From CAZYPU01 sp049642705 (GTDB taxonomy: Bacteria; Omnitrophota; Gorgyraeia; JABMRN01; RBG-13-46-9): a DNA stretch of 9,247 bases. The stretch covers positions 1-9,247 of the forward strand of contig JBARPB010000011.1 of the NCBI GenBank assembly GCA_049642705.1, in the 5' to 3' direction. Shown piece by piece: positions 1 to 6,809 of this stretch. The notes beneath the pieces are model-generated. The model made no database searches. It saw nothing but the letters and a program-made list of their open reading frames with translations, and had not been told where the DNA came from. Numbering within the stretch: the first letter of the stretch is position 1; each line of letters begins with the position of its first letter. Position numbers and translations under genes: made by a program.

Positions 1-199
1 AAATCGTCTGGGTTAAAGGCGCGCCAACAAAAGCGATGAGCATAAATGAGGCTACTTTATTTTGCGCAAAGGCCTTTTTCCATGCGCCTACAGCAGCCAT
101 GCCTGCTACGCCCGTACCCAAAGCAGATCCCATGGCGGCAAATGCTAAAATTGCCCCGACACCCAAATCCTTAAATTGCGCCAATACGCCTGTTTCCAT
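1..199 (-). CDS. atpK: V-type ATP synthase subunit K (rotor proteolipid), 5' part only
   Basis: This is the membrane rotor (c-ring) subunit of the V-type ATPase, which carries the translocated H+ or Na+ past subunit I. The first 66 codons are in the window and the gene runs off the left edge. Residues about 12-36 form a first membrane helix rich in small residues (GSALGTGVAG at 24-33). A short polar loop follows (WKKAFAQNK, 40-48), then the start of a second helix (FMLIAFVGAPLTQTI, 52-66). The pattern resembles chlamydial and spirochetal AtpK. The APLTQ segment (60-64) aligns with the LPGTQ segment of Enterococcus hirae NtpK, whose Thr and Gln bind Na+. The ATG start lies 2 bp after the subunit I stop and has a strong Shine-Dalgarno sequence. 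The full protein probably has four helices, but the second hairpin and the ion-binding carboxylate are outside the window. Confidence 0.93.
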   Translation of the reverse strand, partial: METGVLAQFKDLGVGAILAFAAMGSALGTGVAGMAAVGAWKKAFAQNKVASFMLIAFVGAPLTQTI

Positions 200-201
200 A
201 A

Positions 202-1977
202 CTAGTCTCCTTTTTCCTTTAGTGGCCTATATAAAAAACCGCTCCATTTAACGTCAAGGTGACTCGAGAATTCCAGGACATTTAACCTTACCCCGTGCAC
301 TAAAATAGCCAAAGCCCCCAGTAGCATATTAAGCGCGTGCCCTAACAGCAGGATCAACGCTGTCGCCAATCCGGTTAAGACAGTGTTAAAACCTATCCCC
401 AGCGCCATCTTGTTGAAGGCATCGGCGATAGCAACCGTTGCCAGGCCCACCGCAAAAAGACGGATGTAAGATACGACGTCGGTGAAGCAATTTACAAAAT
501 TAAGAAGCAGGCTCCCGAAGCCTGAGCCTATACCTTTAAAAATATTCCAGCTAAAATTTGTAAAAAGCACTACCATTACCGGGCCGGCGATAAAAAACCA
601 TTTGCCGAACCAGGGAAACGCCTCTGCTAAAATGAGTGTCTTTGCAAGAAAAAAAGCGCCCCACAGTATAGAAATCCATCCGATATCGGAAAGCGCCCTG
701 GGGGAAGGGAATTTTATAATGGCCCGCCATAAATGCGCTATGCTTAAATGGAGCGCGCCGAGCAGAAAGCAAAGGACCTGGATATTTTTGTTGTCCCGCA
801 ATGCGGGCATAAGGGGTTTTACTATCCCGGTAAGCCAGGCCTGCCCGAAGAATGTCCCCGTAAGAACGCCCCATATTACAGCGCACAGGCTAAACGTATA
901 GAAAAGGATAAAAGGCGCTTTATTCGGCATCTTTTTTCCCAATTTTATATGAAGAAACAACGTAAGTATAAAAAATACAATTCCGTAACCGGCATCGCCT
1001 ATAAGCATGCCGAAAAAAACGGATAAAAATATAAGGAACCACAAACTAATATCAAGTTCGTGATATCCGGGCATAATATCCATCACCCGAAAGAGGGGGG
1101 CAATAATTGAAACCCATTTTGGATTGCGGATCAATGTGGGAACCCTGTCCTCCGGTAACGGGTCATTTACGCTTATGCCCCACTTTTCTCTTTTAGCGGC
1201 ATCCAGCAGGGCCCCTGCCGCGTCATGGGGTATATACCCCGTTAAATACATAATTTCCCCGGATGTCCCCATTCCGTTTAAGGCCTCCTGGAATTCTAAT
1301 TCTTTTTCCAGCGCTTTTTTTATTCCGGCCAGGCTATTAATGTAGGCGAGGTGCGCCTTGAGATCTTCTTTAATCGACTTTATAAGTTTATTGTTTTCGG
1401 ATAATCTGGCGCGCATTTCCCCGAGTCCCGCCCTGGGAAGGGCTAACTCTTTGAACGGAATTTCGGCTTTTTCGCGGGATATTACGGCGCAGTTGGCTAT
1501 GCCTTTCTTTACGGATAGTTTTTTAACTAAGCCCGAGTCCGGAAACTTCTTTATATCCCTAACCGGAATCCTGTACAGGCGCACGTGGATATTTTCCCCG
1601 GCGAGAGATTTGATTTTAGCGGGGTCGAAATCCCCCCACGATTCCCACTCGTTTATTTCACCTTGGGTGGCCCTGGAATATTCTTCGAGCCTCTTCAGCC
1701 GGTCGCGCAAATCCACGATGCGCCTGGTGTTAAATTTCCAATCGGCTGCCTGTTTTTCTCCTTTTATTATTTCTTTATTTTCCCGTTTTTCTTCTCTTAA
1801 TATATCCATCGCTTTATCGACAAGCGAGATATCGTCCCGGAGGGCGCTTATATCTTTTCCCCCGGGCAGTTTCTGGTGCTCCACGTGCAGAACGCCCAGT
1901 TTTCCAAGCCGTTTCACCCCCACCGCGGCGTCTTTGGATTGGGTTATTACCGCTACTTTCTTCATGGGAACAATCAT
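202..1977 (-). CDS. atpI: V-type ATP synthase subunit I (stator membrane subunit a-like)
   Basis: This is the large membrane stator subunit that forms the ion half-channels against the K ring, homologous to eukaryotic V-ATPase subunit a. Of 591 residues, about the first 300 are a soluble, charged, coiled-coil-rich arm (helical stretches near 42-110 and 185-235) that contacts the peripheral stalk. From about 310 to 565 come roughly seven hydrophobic segments. Conserved landmarks are FGMLIGDAGYG (322-332), VVSYIRLFAVGLA (501-513) with the channel arginine at about R506, and HALNMLLGALAILVHGVRLN (547-566). The length is a little short for the family (often 600-650) but both domains are complete. 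The ATG overlaps the subunit D stop by 4 bp (ATGA), so coupled translation is likely. A second ATG at codon 5 (MKKVAV) is an alternative start. Confidence 0.96.
   Translation of the reverse strand: MIVPMKKVAVITQSKDAAVGVKRLGKLGVLHVEHQKLPGGKDISALRDDISLVDKAMDILREEKRENKEIIKGEKQAADWKFNTRRIVDLRDRLKRLEEYSRATQGEINEWESWGDFDPAKIKSLAGENIHVRLYRIPVRDIKKFPDSGLVKKLSVKKGIANCAVISREKAEIPFKELALPRAGLGEMRARLSENNKLIKSIKEDLKAHLAYINSLAGIKKALEKELEFQEALNGMGTSGEIMYLTGYIPHDAAGALLDAAKREKWGISVNDPLPEDRVPTLIRNPKWVSIIAPLFRVMDIMPGYHELDISLWFLIFLSVFFGMLIGDAGYGIVFFILTLFLHIKLGKKMPNKAPFILFYTFSLCAVIWGVLTGTFFGQAWLTGIVKPLMPALRDNKNIQVLCFLLGALHLSIAHLWRAIIKFPSPRALSDIGWISILWGAFFLAKTLILAEAFPWFGKWFFIAGPVMVVLFTNFSWNIFKGIGSGFGSLLLNFVNCFTDVVSYIRLFAVGLATVAIADAFNKMALGIGFNTVLTGLATALILLLGHALNMLLGALAILVHGVRLNVLEFSSHLDVKWSGFLYRPLKEKGD
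206..213 (-). promoter_or_regulatory. Strong ribosome binding site for atpK inside the end of atpI
   Basis: On the minus strand the sequence reads AAAGGAGA, with GGAG ending about 7 bases before the atpK ATG at 199. It lies within the last codons of the subunit I gene. It is clearly stronger than the sites before the B, D and I genes. That fits the need for many K subunits per complex, although no expression level can be measured here. Confidence 0.75.
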
Positions 1978-2591
1978 GCGCTTACCCCTTCCAGAACGGA
2001 CTGCTCGATTTTCTTCTTGGCTATCTTTGAGCGGCCCACGGCGTTGGTCATTTGGTCGCCGATATAAATCTTGATAAGGCGGATGGCAACTTCTGCTTCC
2101 GGAATCTTTACTTTTTCGAAAAGATTCACGCGCTGCGCCGTAACGCGCAATTCACCCTTAAGTATCTTTATGCCCCTTTCGATAGTTTCTATTTCTATGC
2201 GCAGGGAAACGAGTGTTTTTAACTCATCTATGGCGGTATCAACCCATAAGGGGGCCGTAAAAAAATCGTATTCGGCGGCTTCAAACTCGACACGCTCAAA
2301 GTCGGGTATGTCCACGCCCGCGATATTCCTTAAACCTGTAACTACGTTCCTGGGGGCGATCCAGAGTTTCATGTTGACTTCGGCGTCGCTTAGAAGGCCC
2401 GCCCATGCCTCTATGGCGTTTCGTTTTTCGGATTCCTCTTTCCTTTTCTCGGCGATGGCCCGGCCCTGGCGGAGGATTTCTATTTGAAGTTGCTGTTTTT
2501 TAAGCTGCAGCGTCGGGAGGTAGCGCCTGTACTGCTTCAGGGCGTCTCTTTGCCTTTTTAATTCGCCTTTTGTGAGTTTTATCTTCGTCAT
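1974..2591 (-). CDS. atpD: V-type ATP synthase subunit D (central rotor shaft)
   Basis: Subunit D forms the coiled-coil central shaft that turns inside the A3B3 head and links it to the membrane rotor. The 205-residue protein opens with the family-typical segment KIKLTKGELKRQRDALKQYRR (from residue 3). It contains a long N-terminal helix to about residue 65 and a less conserved middle. It closes with a C-terminal helix carrying the conserved RVTAQRVNLFEKVKIP motif (149-164) and the GRSKIAKKKIE segment (186-196). Length is normal. Its ATG overlaps the stop of subunit B by 4 bp, and its own stop overlaps the start of subunit I by 4 bp. There is no strong Shine-Dalgarno sequence before the start, so translation probably depends on coupling from subunit B. 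Confidence 0.96.
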   Translation of the reverse strand: MTKIKLTKGELKRQRDALKQYRRYLPTLQLKKQQLQIEILRQGRAIAEKRKEESEKRNAIEAWAGLLSDAEVNMKLWIAPRNVVTGLRNIAGVDIPDFERVEFEAAEYDFFTAPLWVDTAIDELKTLVSLRIEIETIERGIKILKGELRVTAQRVNLFEKVKIPEAEVAIRLIKIYIGDQMTNAVGRSKIAKKKIEQSVLEGVSA

Positions 2592-3883
2592 ATTTTCGGC
2601 CAGTGTTTTTCTATCATGGATTTTTTAATGCTTGTCTCTTCGGGGGTAAAGCATTCGGCCATGATTTCCCAGCCCAGGTCCAGGGCTTTTTCAAGGGGTA
2701 TGTTTACCTCCAGTGACATGATATCTTTCTCGAAAATCTTTCCGTATTTCAAGAGCTTCTTATCCCACGAGCTCATCAAAAACCCCATCGCCTGTTTTTC
2801 CAGCGTCTCGCGGTAGTTCGCGAACAGCTGGATCATCGTATTCATTATGGTCCTGTGGTCGTCTCTGGTTTTTCCGTTTACCTGCTGCTTTAAACGGCTG
2901 AGCGAACCAAACGGCTCTATTACGCCGTTTTTCAGGTAGAACTGCCCCTCTGTTATGTACCCCGTATTATCCGGCACGGGGTGCGTTACGTCATCGCCCG
3001 GCATAGTGGTAGCGGCCAGTATCGTTATCGAGCCCGCCGTGTCAAAATCCACCGCCTTTTCATACCTTGCCGCCAGCTGGCTGTAGAGGTCGCCGGGATA
3101 ACCGCGGTTCGACGGAACCTGTTCCATTGTTATGGATATTTCTTTAAGCGCGTCGCAGAAATTGGTCATGTCCGTAAGCAGGACGAGAACGCGCTTGCCC
3201 CCAAGGGCGAATTGCTCCGCAACAGCCAGGCTTATATCCGGCACGAGAAGGCATTCCACCGTCGGGTCTGCCGCCGTGTGGATAAAAAATATCGAACGGG
3301 ATAACGCGCCCTGCTCTTCGAGCGTGTCCCTGAAAAACAGGTAACTATCGTGTTTAAGCCCCATGCCCCCCAAAATTATTATGTCAACTTCGGCCTGTAT
3401 CGCAATTCTCGCCAGAAGCTCGTTATACGGCTCGCCCGCTATCGAGAATATCGGTAATTTTTGCGACACGACCAGCGAATTAAACACGTCTATCATCGGT
3501 ATGCCGGTACGTATCATCTTATCGGGGATTATTCTTTTTACCGGGTTTACGGGGGGCCCGCCTATGTCGATCACGTTTTCCGTAAGGGCCGGCCCCCTGT
3601 CCAAAGGCATGCCGCTTCCGTTAAAGATGCGCCCCAAAAGGTCCTTGCCGCTTGATACGCGCATCGGATGCCCGAGAAACCGCACCCTGTCCTCGGTGGA
3701 TATCCCGCGGCTTCCGGCGAATACCTGCAGGGATACCCTTTTACCGTCGAGGCGTATGACCTGCGCGAGGGATGCGCTGCGTCTTGTGGTTATCTCGGCT
3801 ATATCGTTATAGCCTATGCCTTCGGCCTCGACGGTTATGACGTCACCGGCTATCCGGACGATGTTGGTATATACTTTTTGCAT
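2588..3883 (-). CDS. atpB: V-type ATP synthase subunit B (non-catalytic head subunit)
   Basis: Subunit B alternates with subunit A in the A3B3 head and completes the catalytic sites. I take the ATG at 3883, giving 431 residues beginning MQKVYTNIVRIAGDVITVEAE. This matches the usual N-terminal beta-barrel start and length of chlamydial and spirochetal AtpB. A GTG at 3931 would add 16 residues (ENQGIRKD...) with no ribosome binding site and would sit inside a tandem repeat. The P-loop position is degenerate (FSIAGEPYNELLARIA, 146-161, no GKT), as expected for the non-catalytic subunit. Other landmarks are PSNRGYPGDLYSQLAARYEKA (257-277, R260 the probable arginine finger) and VTHPVPDNTGYITEGQFYL (299-317). 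The start overlaps the end of the subunit A gene by 34 bp in another frame, and no good Shine-Dalgarno sequence precedes it. Confidence 0.96.
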   Translation of the reverse strand: MQKVYTNIVRIAGDVITVEAEGIGYNDIAEITTRRSASLAQVIRLDGKRVSLQVFAGSRGISTEDRVRFLGHPMRVSSGKDLLGRIFNGSGMPLDRGPALTENVIDIGGPPVNPVKRIIPDKMIRTGIPMIDVFNSLVVSQKLPIFSIAGEPYNELLARIAIQAEVDIIILGGMGLKHDSYLFFRDTLEEQGALSRSIFFIHTAADPTVECLLVPDISLAVAEQFALGGKRVLVLLTDMTNFCDALKEISITMEQVPSNRGYPGDLYSQLAARYEKAVDFDTAGSITILAATTMPGDDVTHPVPDNTGYITEGQFYLKNGVIEPFGSLSRLKQQVNGKTRDDHRTIMNTMIQLFANYRETLEKQAMGFLMSSWDKKLLKYGKIFEKDIMSLEVNIPLEKALDLGWEIMAECFTPEETSIKKSMIEKHWPKI

Positions 3884-5592
3884 AAAGAAGTTATGTCTTT
3901 TTCTATCTTTTCGAATTCCCTGGTTTTCCACGCCGCGGAATTCCAGCCGCGGAATTCCTGGCGCAATTTATGGAAGAAGTGGAGCGCCTCTTCCTTGTTT
4001 TCAAATTTGAACTCGGACTTTAAAATGTTATAAATAAAATTGAATATGTACTTTTGCCTTTCCTCTGTTGTCGCCTCGTCGACTTTATCAAAAGCGTTCT
4101 GCTGCAGGTACACGAAATCGACAAAATCGCCCTTTAGGTAATCGACGTAATTCTCCAGCGATGTCCCCTCTTCTCCTACAACCTTCATCATCTGCGCGAC
4201 ATCATTGCTTTTTCGCAGTATTGCCCGGACCGCCTGAATTTGTTTCTCGTCAATGAAGCTTCCGTATTTTGACCAGCTTATCAGGGGGTCGATTGCCGGA
4301 TAGCGCCTGGCATCCGAGCGCTCCCTGGAGAGGCCCTGAAAAGCTCCGACGACCTTCAGCGTAGCCTGGGTAACGGGTTCCTCGAAATTTCCGCCGGCGG
4401 GGCTTACTGTTCCGCCGATCGTAACAGACCCGAATGTGCCGTCATGCAGCCTTACCTCGCCCGCCCTTTCGTAGAACGAGGCTATGCGGGATTCCAGGTA
4501 TGCTGGGAAGGCCTCCTCACCGGGTATTTCCTCTAATCTGCCCGACATCTCTCTCATTGCCTGCGCCCACCTTGAGGTAGAATCGGCCAAAAGCAAGACA
4601 TTGAGGCTCATTTGCCTGTAATATTCCGCGATAGTAACGGCTGTATAAACGCTTGATTCCCTCGCCGCAACCGGCATGGAACTTGTATTGCATATTATAA
4701 CCGTCCGGTCGCTTAAAGGTTTTCCGGTTTTGGGGTCTTTTATTTTGGGAAATGTCTTTATCGTCTCCACCACCTCTCCCGCGCGTTCCCCGCAGGCTGC
4801 TATAATGACTATGTCTGCTTCCGCATGGCGGCTTGTCAGCTGCTGCAATACTGTTTTGCCCGCGCCAAACGGCCCCGGAATACAGTAGGTTCCTCCGCGC
4901 GATATCGGAAAGAGGGAATCTATTACGCGCATTTTGGTAACAAGGGGCTTGGTGGGTTTTAACTTTTCGCTATAAGCCGTTATCGGTAATTTGACAGGCC
5001 ATATCTGTTGTAAGAAAACATCGTGCTTTTTCTCGTCCGGGTCCCTTAACCGGGCAATCGGGTCCTTTAAATTATAAACACCTTTTTTGGCGATGTCCAT
5101 TACCTCGAGAACCCCCCGGAGATTAAAGGGGGCCATTATGTAGTGCTTGAATATCTTCTCGCGCACAAAACCGAGCTTATCCCCGGCGCGGACATATGCG
5201 CCTTTTTTCACCCCGGGGATAAATTCCCATTTTTCCCTATCGGGCAGCGCCTCAAGGTATGAGCCGCGCTTCAGGAAAAATCCGTATTTTTCGGCAAGGG
5301 CAGGAAGCGGATTTTGTAACCCGTCGAATATTTGCCCCAGAAGGCCGGGCCCAAGCTCTACGGAAAGAAGCTCCCCTGTAAATTCCACCCGTTCTCCGAT
5401 TTTAACGCCGCCCGTGCTTTCATATACCTGCATCTCAGCGGCGTTTCCCCTTATGCGTATTACCTCGGATTTAAGGCGTTCGTTACCGTGGGCAATATAG
5501 GCTACTTCATTCTGCACAACAAAGCCCTGAACCTCGACCGTAACCATGTTGCCGTTAATCTTCGTTATGCGCCCGCTTCTTTCTGATGCCAT
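3850..5592 (-). CDS. atpA: V-type ATP synthase subunit A (catalytic head subunit)
   Basis: This is the catalytic subunit that hydrolyses or makes ATP in the A3B3 head. The 580-residue protein has an N-terminal barrel (GRITKINGNMVTVEV, 7-21) and the A-specific non-homologous insert around 110-200. The P-loop is GPFGAGKT (240-247, Lys246), and the catalytic glutamate is in the GER motif (about E269, within ACGERAGEVVETI). The segments NTSSMPVAARESS (302-314), LLLADSTSRWAQAMREMSGR (333-352) and EEIPGEEAFPAYLESRIASF (354-373) are the form typical of chlamydial and spirochetal enzymes. The ATG is 9 bp after the DUF2764 stop, with an AAAGGG-type site at the end of that gene. The last 70 residues include two out-of-phase copies of a 14-bp DNA repeat (about codons 546-555), so the C-terminal end is worth comparing with relatives. 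Confidence 0.97.
   Translation of the reverse strand: MASERSGRITKINGNMVTVEVQGFVVQNEVAYIAHGNERLKSEVIRIRGNAAEMQVYESTGGVKIGERVEFTGELLSVELGPGLLGQIFDGLQNPLPALAEKYGFFLKRGSYLEALPDREKWEFIPGVKKGAYVRAGDKLGFVREKIFKHYIMAPFNLRGVLEVMDIAKKGVYNLKDPIARLRDPDEKKHDVFLQQIWPVKLPITAYSEKLKPTKPLVTKMRVIDSLFPISRGGTYCIPGPFGAGKTVLQQLTSRHAEADIVIIAACGERAGEVVETIKTFPKIKDPKTGKPLSDRTVIICNTSSMPVAARESSVYTAVTIAEYYRQMSLNVLLLADSTSRWAQAMREMSGRLEEIPGEEAFPAYLESRIASFYERAGEVRLHDGTFGSVTIGGTVSPAGGNFEEPVTQATLKVVGAFQGLSRERSDARRYPAIDPLISWSKYGSFIDEKQIQAVRAILRKSNDVAQMMKVVGEEGTSLENYVDYLKGDFVDFVYLQQNAFDKVDEATTEERQKYIFNFIYNILKSEFKFENKEEALHFFHKLRQEFRGWNSAAWKTREFEKIEKDITSLCKKYIPTSSG
3932..3959. repeat. 14-bp tandem duplication near the subunit A/B gene junction
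   Basis: Two adjacent 14-bp units, GCCGCGGAATTCCA (3932-3945) and GCCGCGGAATTCCT (3946-3959), differ only at the last base. Each contains the palindromes CCGCGG and GGAATTCC. A further GAATTCC occurs at 3913-3919. In the subunit A frame the two units are read in different phases, giving FRGWN then SAAWK. The self-complementary GGAATTCC copies (3937-3944 and 3951-3958) could also pair as an 8-bp hairpin with a 6-base loop in mRNA. Confidence 0.85.
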
Positions 5593-5601
5593 ATTAAATC
5601 T

Positions 5602-6141
5602 TTACCCTTTTTGTAATGTTTCTTCCAATATGCGGGATTTATCTGCCGCATTTACCTTATCCCATTTCTCCAGTATCAGAAGCTTGTGGGCGTAAAGGAT
5701 AAGAAAATCTATATCGAAATGGTGCCCGACGGTTAGCTCGTCCAGCGCGCGCCATCTCGCTTCATCCAGTATTTTTTCTGATTCAAGAACCGACGGATTC
5801 TTATATGCGTTCATCGCAAGATTGGTTGCATGGGGGTTCTGGTATTCGTCCGGGCGTAAATATTTATCGGGGTCTTTGTGCTTTCGCGCGGATCTTATTT
5901 TGACTAAAGCGTTTCTTAGCGCCGTGTCAAAGGCATGCCATTTTTTTAAGGCGCTCTGGCTATCGTCGTAGGGGGATCTCTCTATTCCGGCACATGATTT
6001 TATTATCTCTACATCGTTTGCCGATACGCTCTGGGCGCACATATCCAGGAATTTCTCGAAAGAAAAAGGCTTACTTCTCCCGAAATGAAGCATCGGCAGG
6101 CTCGATATTAAATATGTATAATAACCAGAGGTTCCAGTCAC
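5602..6141 (-). CDS. DUF2764 family protein of V-type ATPase operons
   Basis: This 179-residue soluble protein matches the DUF2764 pattern. It has an N-terminal YYTYLISSLPMLHFG (7-21), then a KPFSFEKFLDMC segment (24-35), and a helical remainder containing RWRALDELTVGHHFDIDFLI (129-148) and AHKLLILEKW (151-160). No membrane segment or enzyme motif is visible. In Chlamydia and spirochetes a DUF2764 gene sits in the same slot between E and A. Because no canonical subunit C gene is present, it probably acts as the link between the central shaft and the rotor ring; this is an inference from position and helical character. The start is GTG and overlaps the subunit E stop (GTGA, 4 bp), so translation is probably coupled to subunit E. 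The gene ends 9 bp before subunit A. Confidence 0.85.
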   Translation of the reverse strand: MTGTSGYYTYLISSLPMLHFGRSKPFSFEKFLDMCAQSVSANDVEIIKSCAGIERSPYDDSQSALKKWHAFDTALRNALVKIRSARKHKDPDKYLRPDEYQNPHATNLAMNAYKNPSVLESEKILDEARWRALDELTVGHHFDIDFLILYAHKLLILEKWDKVNAADKSRILEETLQKG

Positions 6142-6737
6142 TTTTTTAGCATTTCCGCCAGTTTAGGCTTGAGGCATGAGCCTATATATTCCGCGAGGGC
6201 TTTTTCCGTAAAATCGTAATAGGACTTCCCCTTATCATAACTTATGGTAAACCCGCCGCGGATATCTTCGGAGGATTTAAGGGTTATGCCTTTTTTCAAT
6301 TCGTCTTTAAGCTCTTTTAAAAGGCTTTTTTCTATTTTATCAAGGTCCTTTTTATTGAGTAAAACCGTAATATCTTTTTTCTCTTTGCCTTTCGATTGTT
6401 TTGCGATGAGAGTTATTATTTTGATCATCTCGGCGGGACCGAGCGCCTCGTGTACACGGGATACGATAATCTTATCCAACAGGGCGTTTATTTCTTTGCG
6501 CAGGCTTAAGATAAGGTCCCTTCCCGCCTGTTTAAGCGAGTCCTTTCCGCTTTTTTCCATCCTGGCGACTCTTTCTCTGGCCTCCGATATAACATTTTCG
6601 GCCTCTTTCTCGGATTTTGAAAGGCAATCTTTTGCGCTGCGCCGGGCCTCCTTCTCTATGGATTTCGCTTTGTCCTCGGCGGCTTTAACGCCTTCGACCT
6701 TTATCTTTTCTATGAGGTCTTTTAGTTCTTCTGCCAT
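6138..6737 (-). CDS. atpE: V-type ATP synthase subunit E (peripheral stalk)
   Basis: Subunit E is part of the peripheral stalk that holds the A3B3 head still against the turning rotor. The 199-residue protein begins with a long charged helix (about 1-95, rich in Glu, Lys and Ala, such as KAKSIEKEARRSAKD from 23), typical of the stalk coiled coil. The C-terminal globular part ends with the family pattern GGFTISYDKGKSYYDFTEKA (161-180). Subunit E usually pairs with a subunit G/H helix, but no such gene is next to it here. It is the first gene of the ATPase operon, preceded by a clear promoter and a good AGGAGA ribosome binding site. It overlaps the next gene by 4 bp. Confidence 0.93.
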   Translation of the reverse strand: MAEELKDLIEKIKVEGVKAAEDKAKSIEKEARRSAKDCLSKSEKEAENVISEARERVARMEKSGKDSLKQAGRDLILSLRKEINALLDKIIVSRVHEALGPAEMIKIITLIAKQSKGKEKKDITVLLNKKDLDKIEKSLLKELKDELKKGITLKSSEDIRGGFTISYDKGKSYYDFTEKALAEYIGSCLKPKLAEMLKK

Positions 6738-6742
6738 AAAAT

Positions 6743-6748
6743 TCTCCT
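6743..6748 (-). promoter_or_regulatory. Ribosome binding site for atpE
   Basis: AGGAGA on the minus strand is placed about 5-6 bases before the ATG at 6737. It is a near-consensus Shine-Dalgarno sequence that supports this start. Confidence 0.75.
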
Positions 6749-6779
6749 ATTTCTTATAATTATAGTACGCTTTTGTAAG

Positions 6780-6808
6780 ATTATATGTTATTACGGTAAT
6801 AAATGCAA
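6780..6808 (-). promoter_or_regulatory. Probable promoter of the V-type ATPase operon
   Basis: On the minus strand a perfect -10 box TATAAT (6780-6785) follows a 17-bp spacer and a partial -35 box TTGCAT (6803-6808, 3 of 6 to consensus). It starts immediately after the pyrE stop codon. Transcription would begin near 6773 and give a leader of about 36 bases to the atpE start. The arrangement suits a housekeeping sigma-70 promoter and shows that the ATPase genes need not rely on readthrough from the pyr genes. Confidence 0.65.
6788..6802. promoter_or_regulatory. Perfect 7-bp inverted repeat in the atp promoter spacer (possible operator)
   Basis: TTATTAC and GTAATAA flank a single base, giving a 15-bp dyad that fills nearly the whole gap between the -35 and -10 boxes. 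A protein bound here would block RNA polymerase. The AT-rich composition makes some chance symmetry possible. The arms are too weak, and no U-tract follows, for it to be a terminator of pyrE. Confidence 0.4.
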
Positions 6809-6809
6809 C

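Noticed and set aside
1358..2074. Long open frame on the plus strand (238 codons)
   Set aside because: It lies wholly antisense to the atpI and atpD genes, whose minus-strand products are clearly recognised; it has no family resemblance of its own.
3884..3931. Extended GTG start for subunit B (16 extra residues)
   Set aside because: No ribosome binding site; the extension has no family match and begins beside the 14-bp repeat, while the ATG at 3883 gives the typical N-terminus.
6759..6764. Second TATAAT box closer to atpE
   Set aside because: At the right spacing the -35 position reads CATATA, a poor match, and transcription would start nearly at the ribosome binding site.
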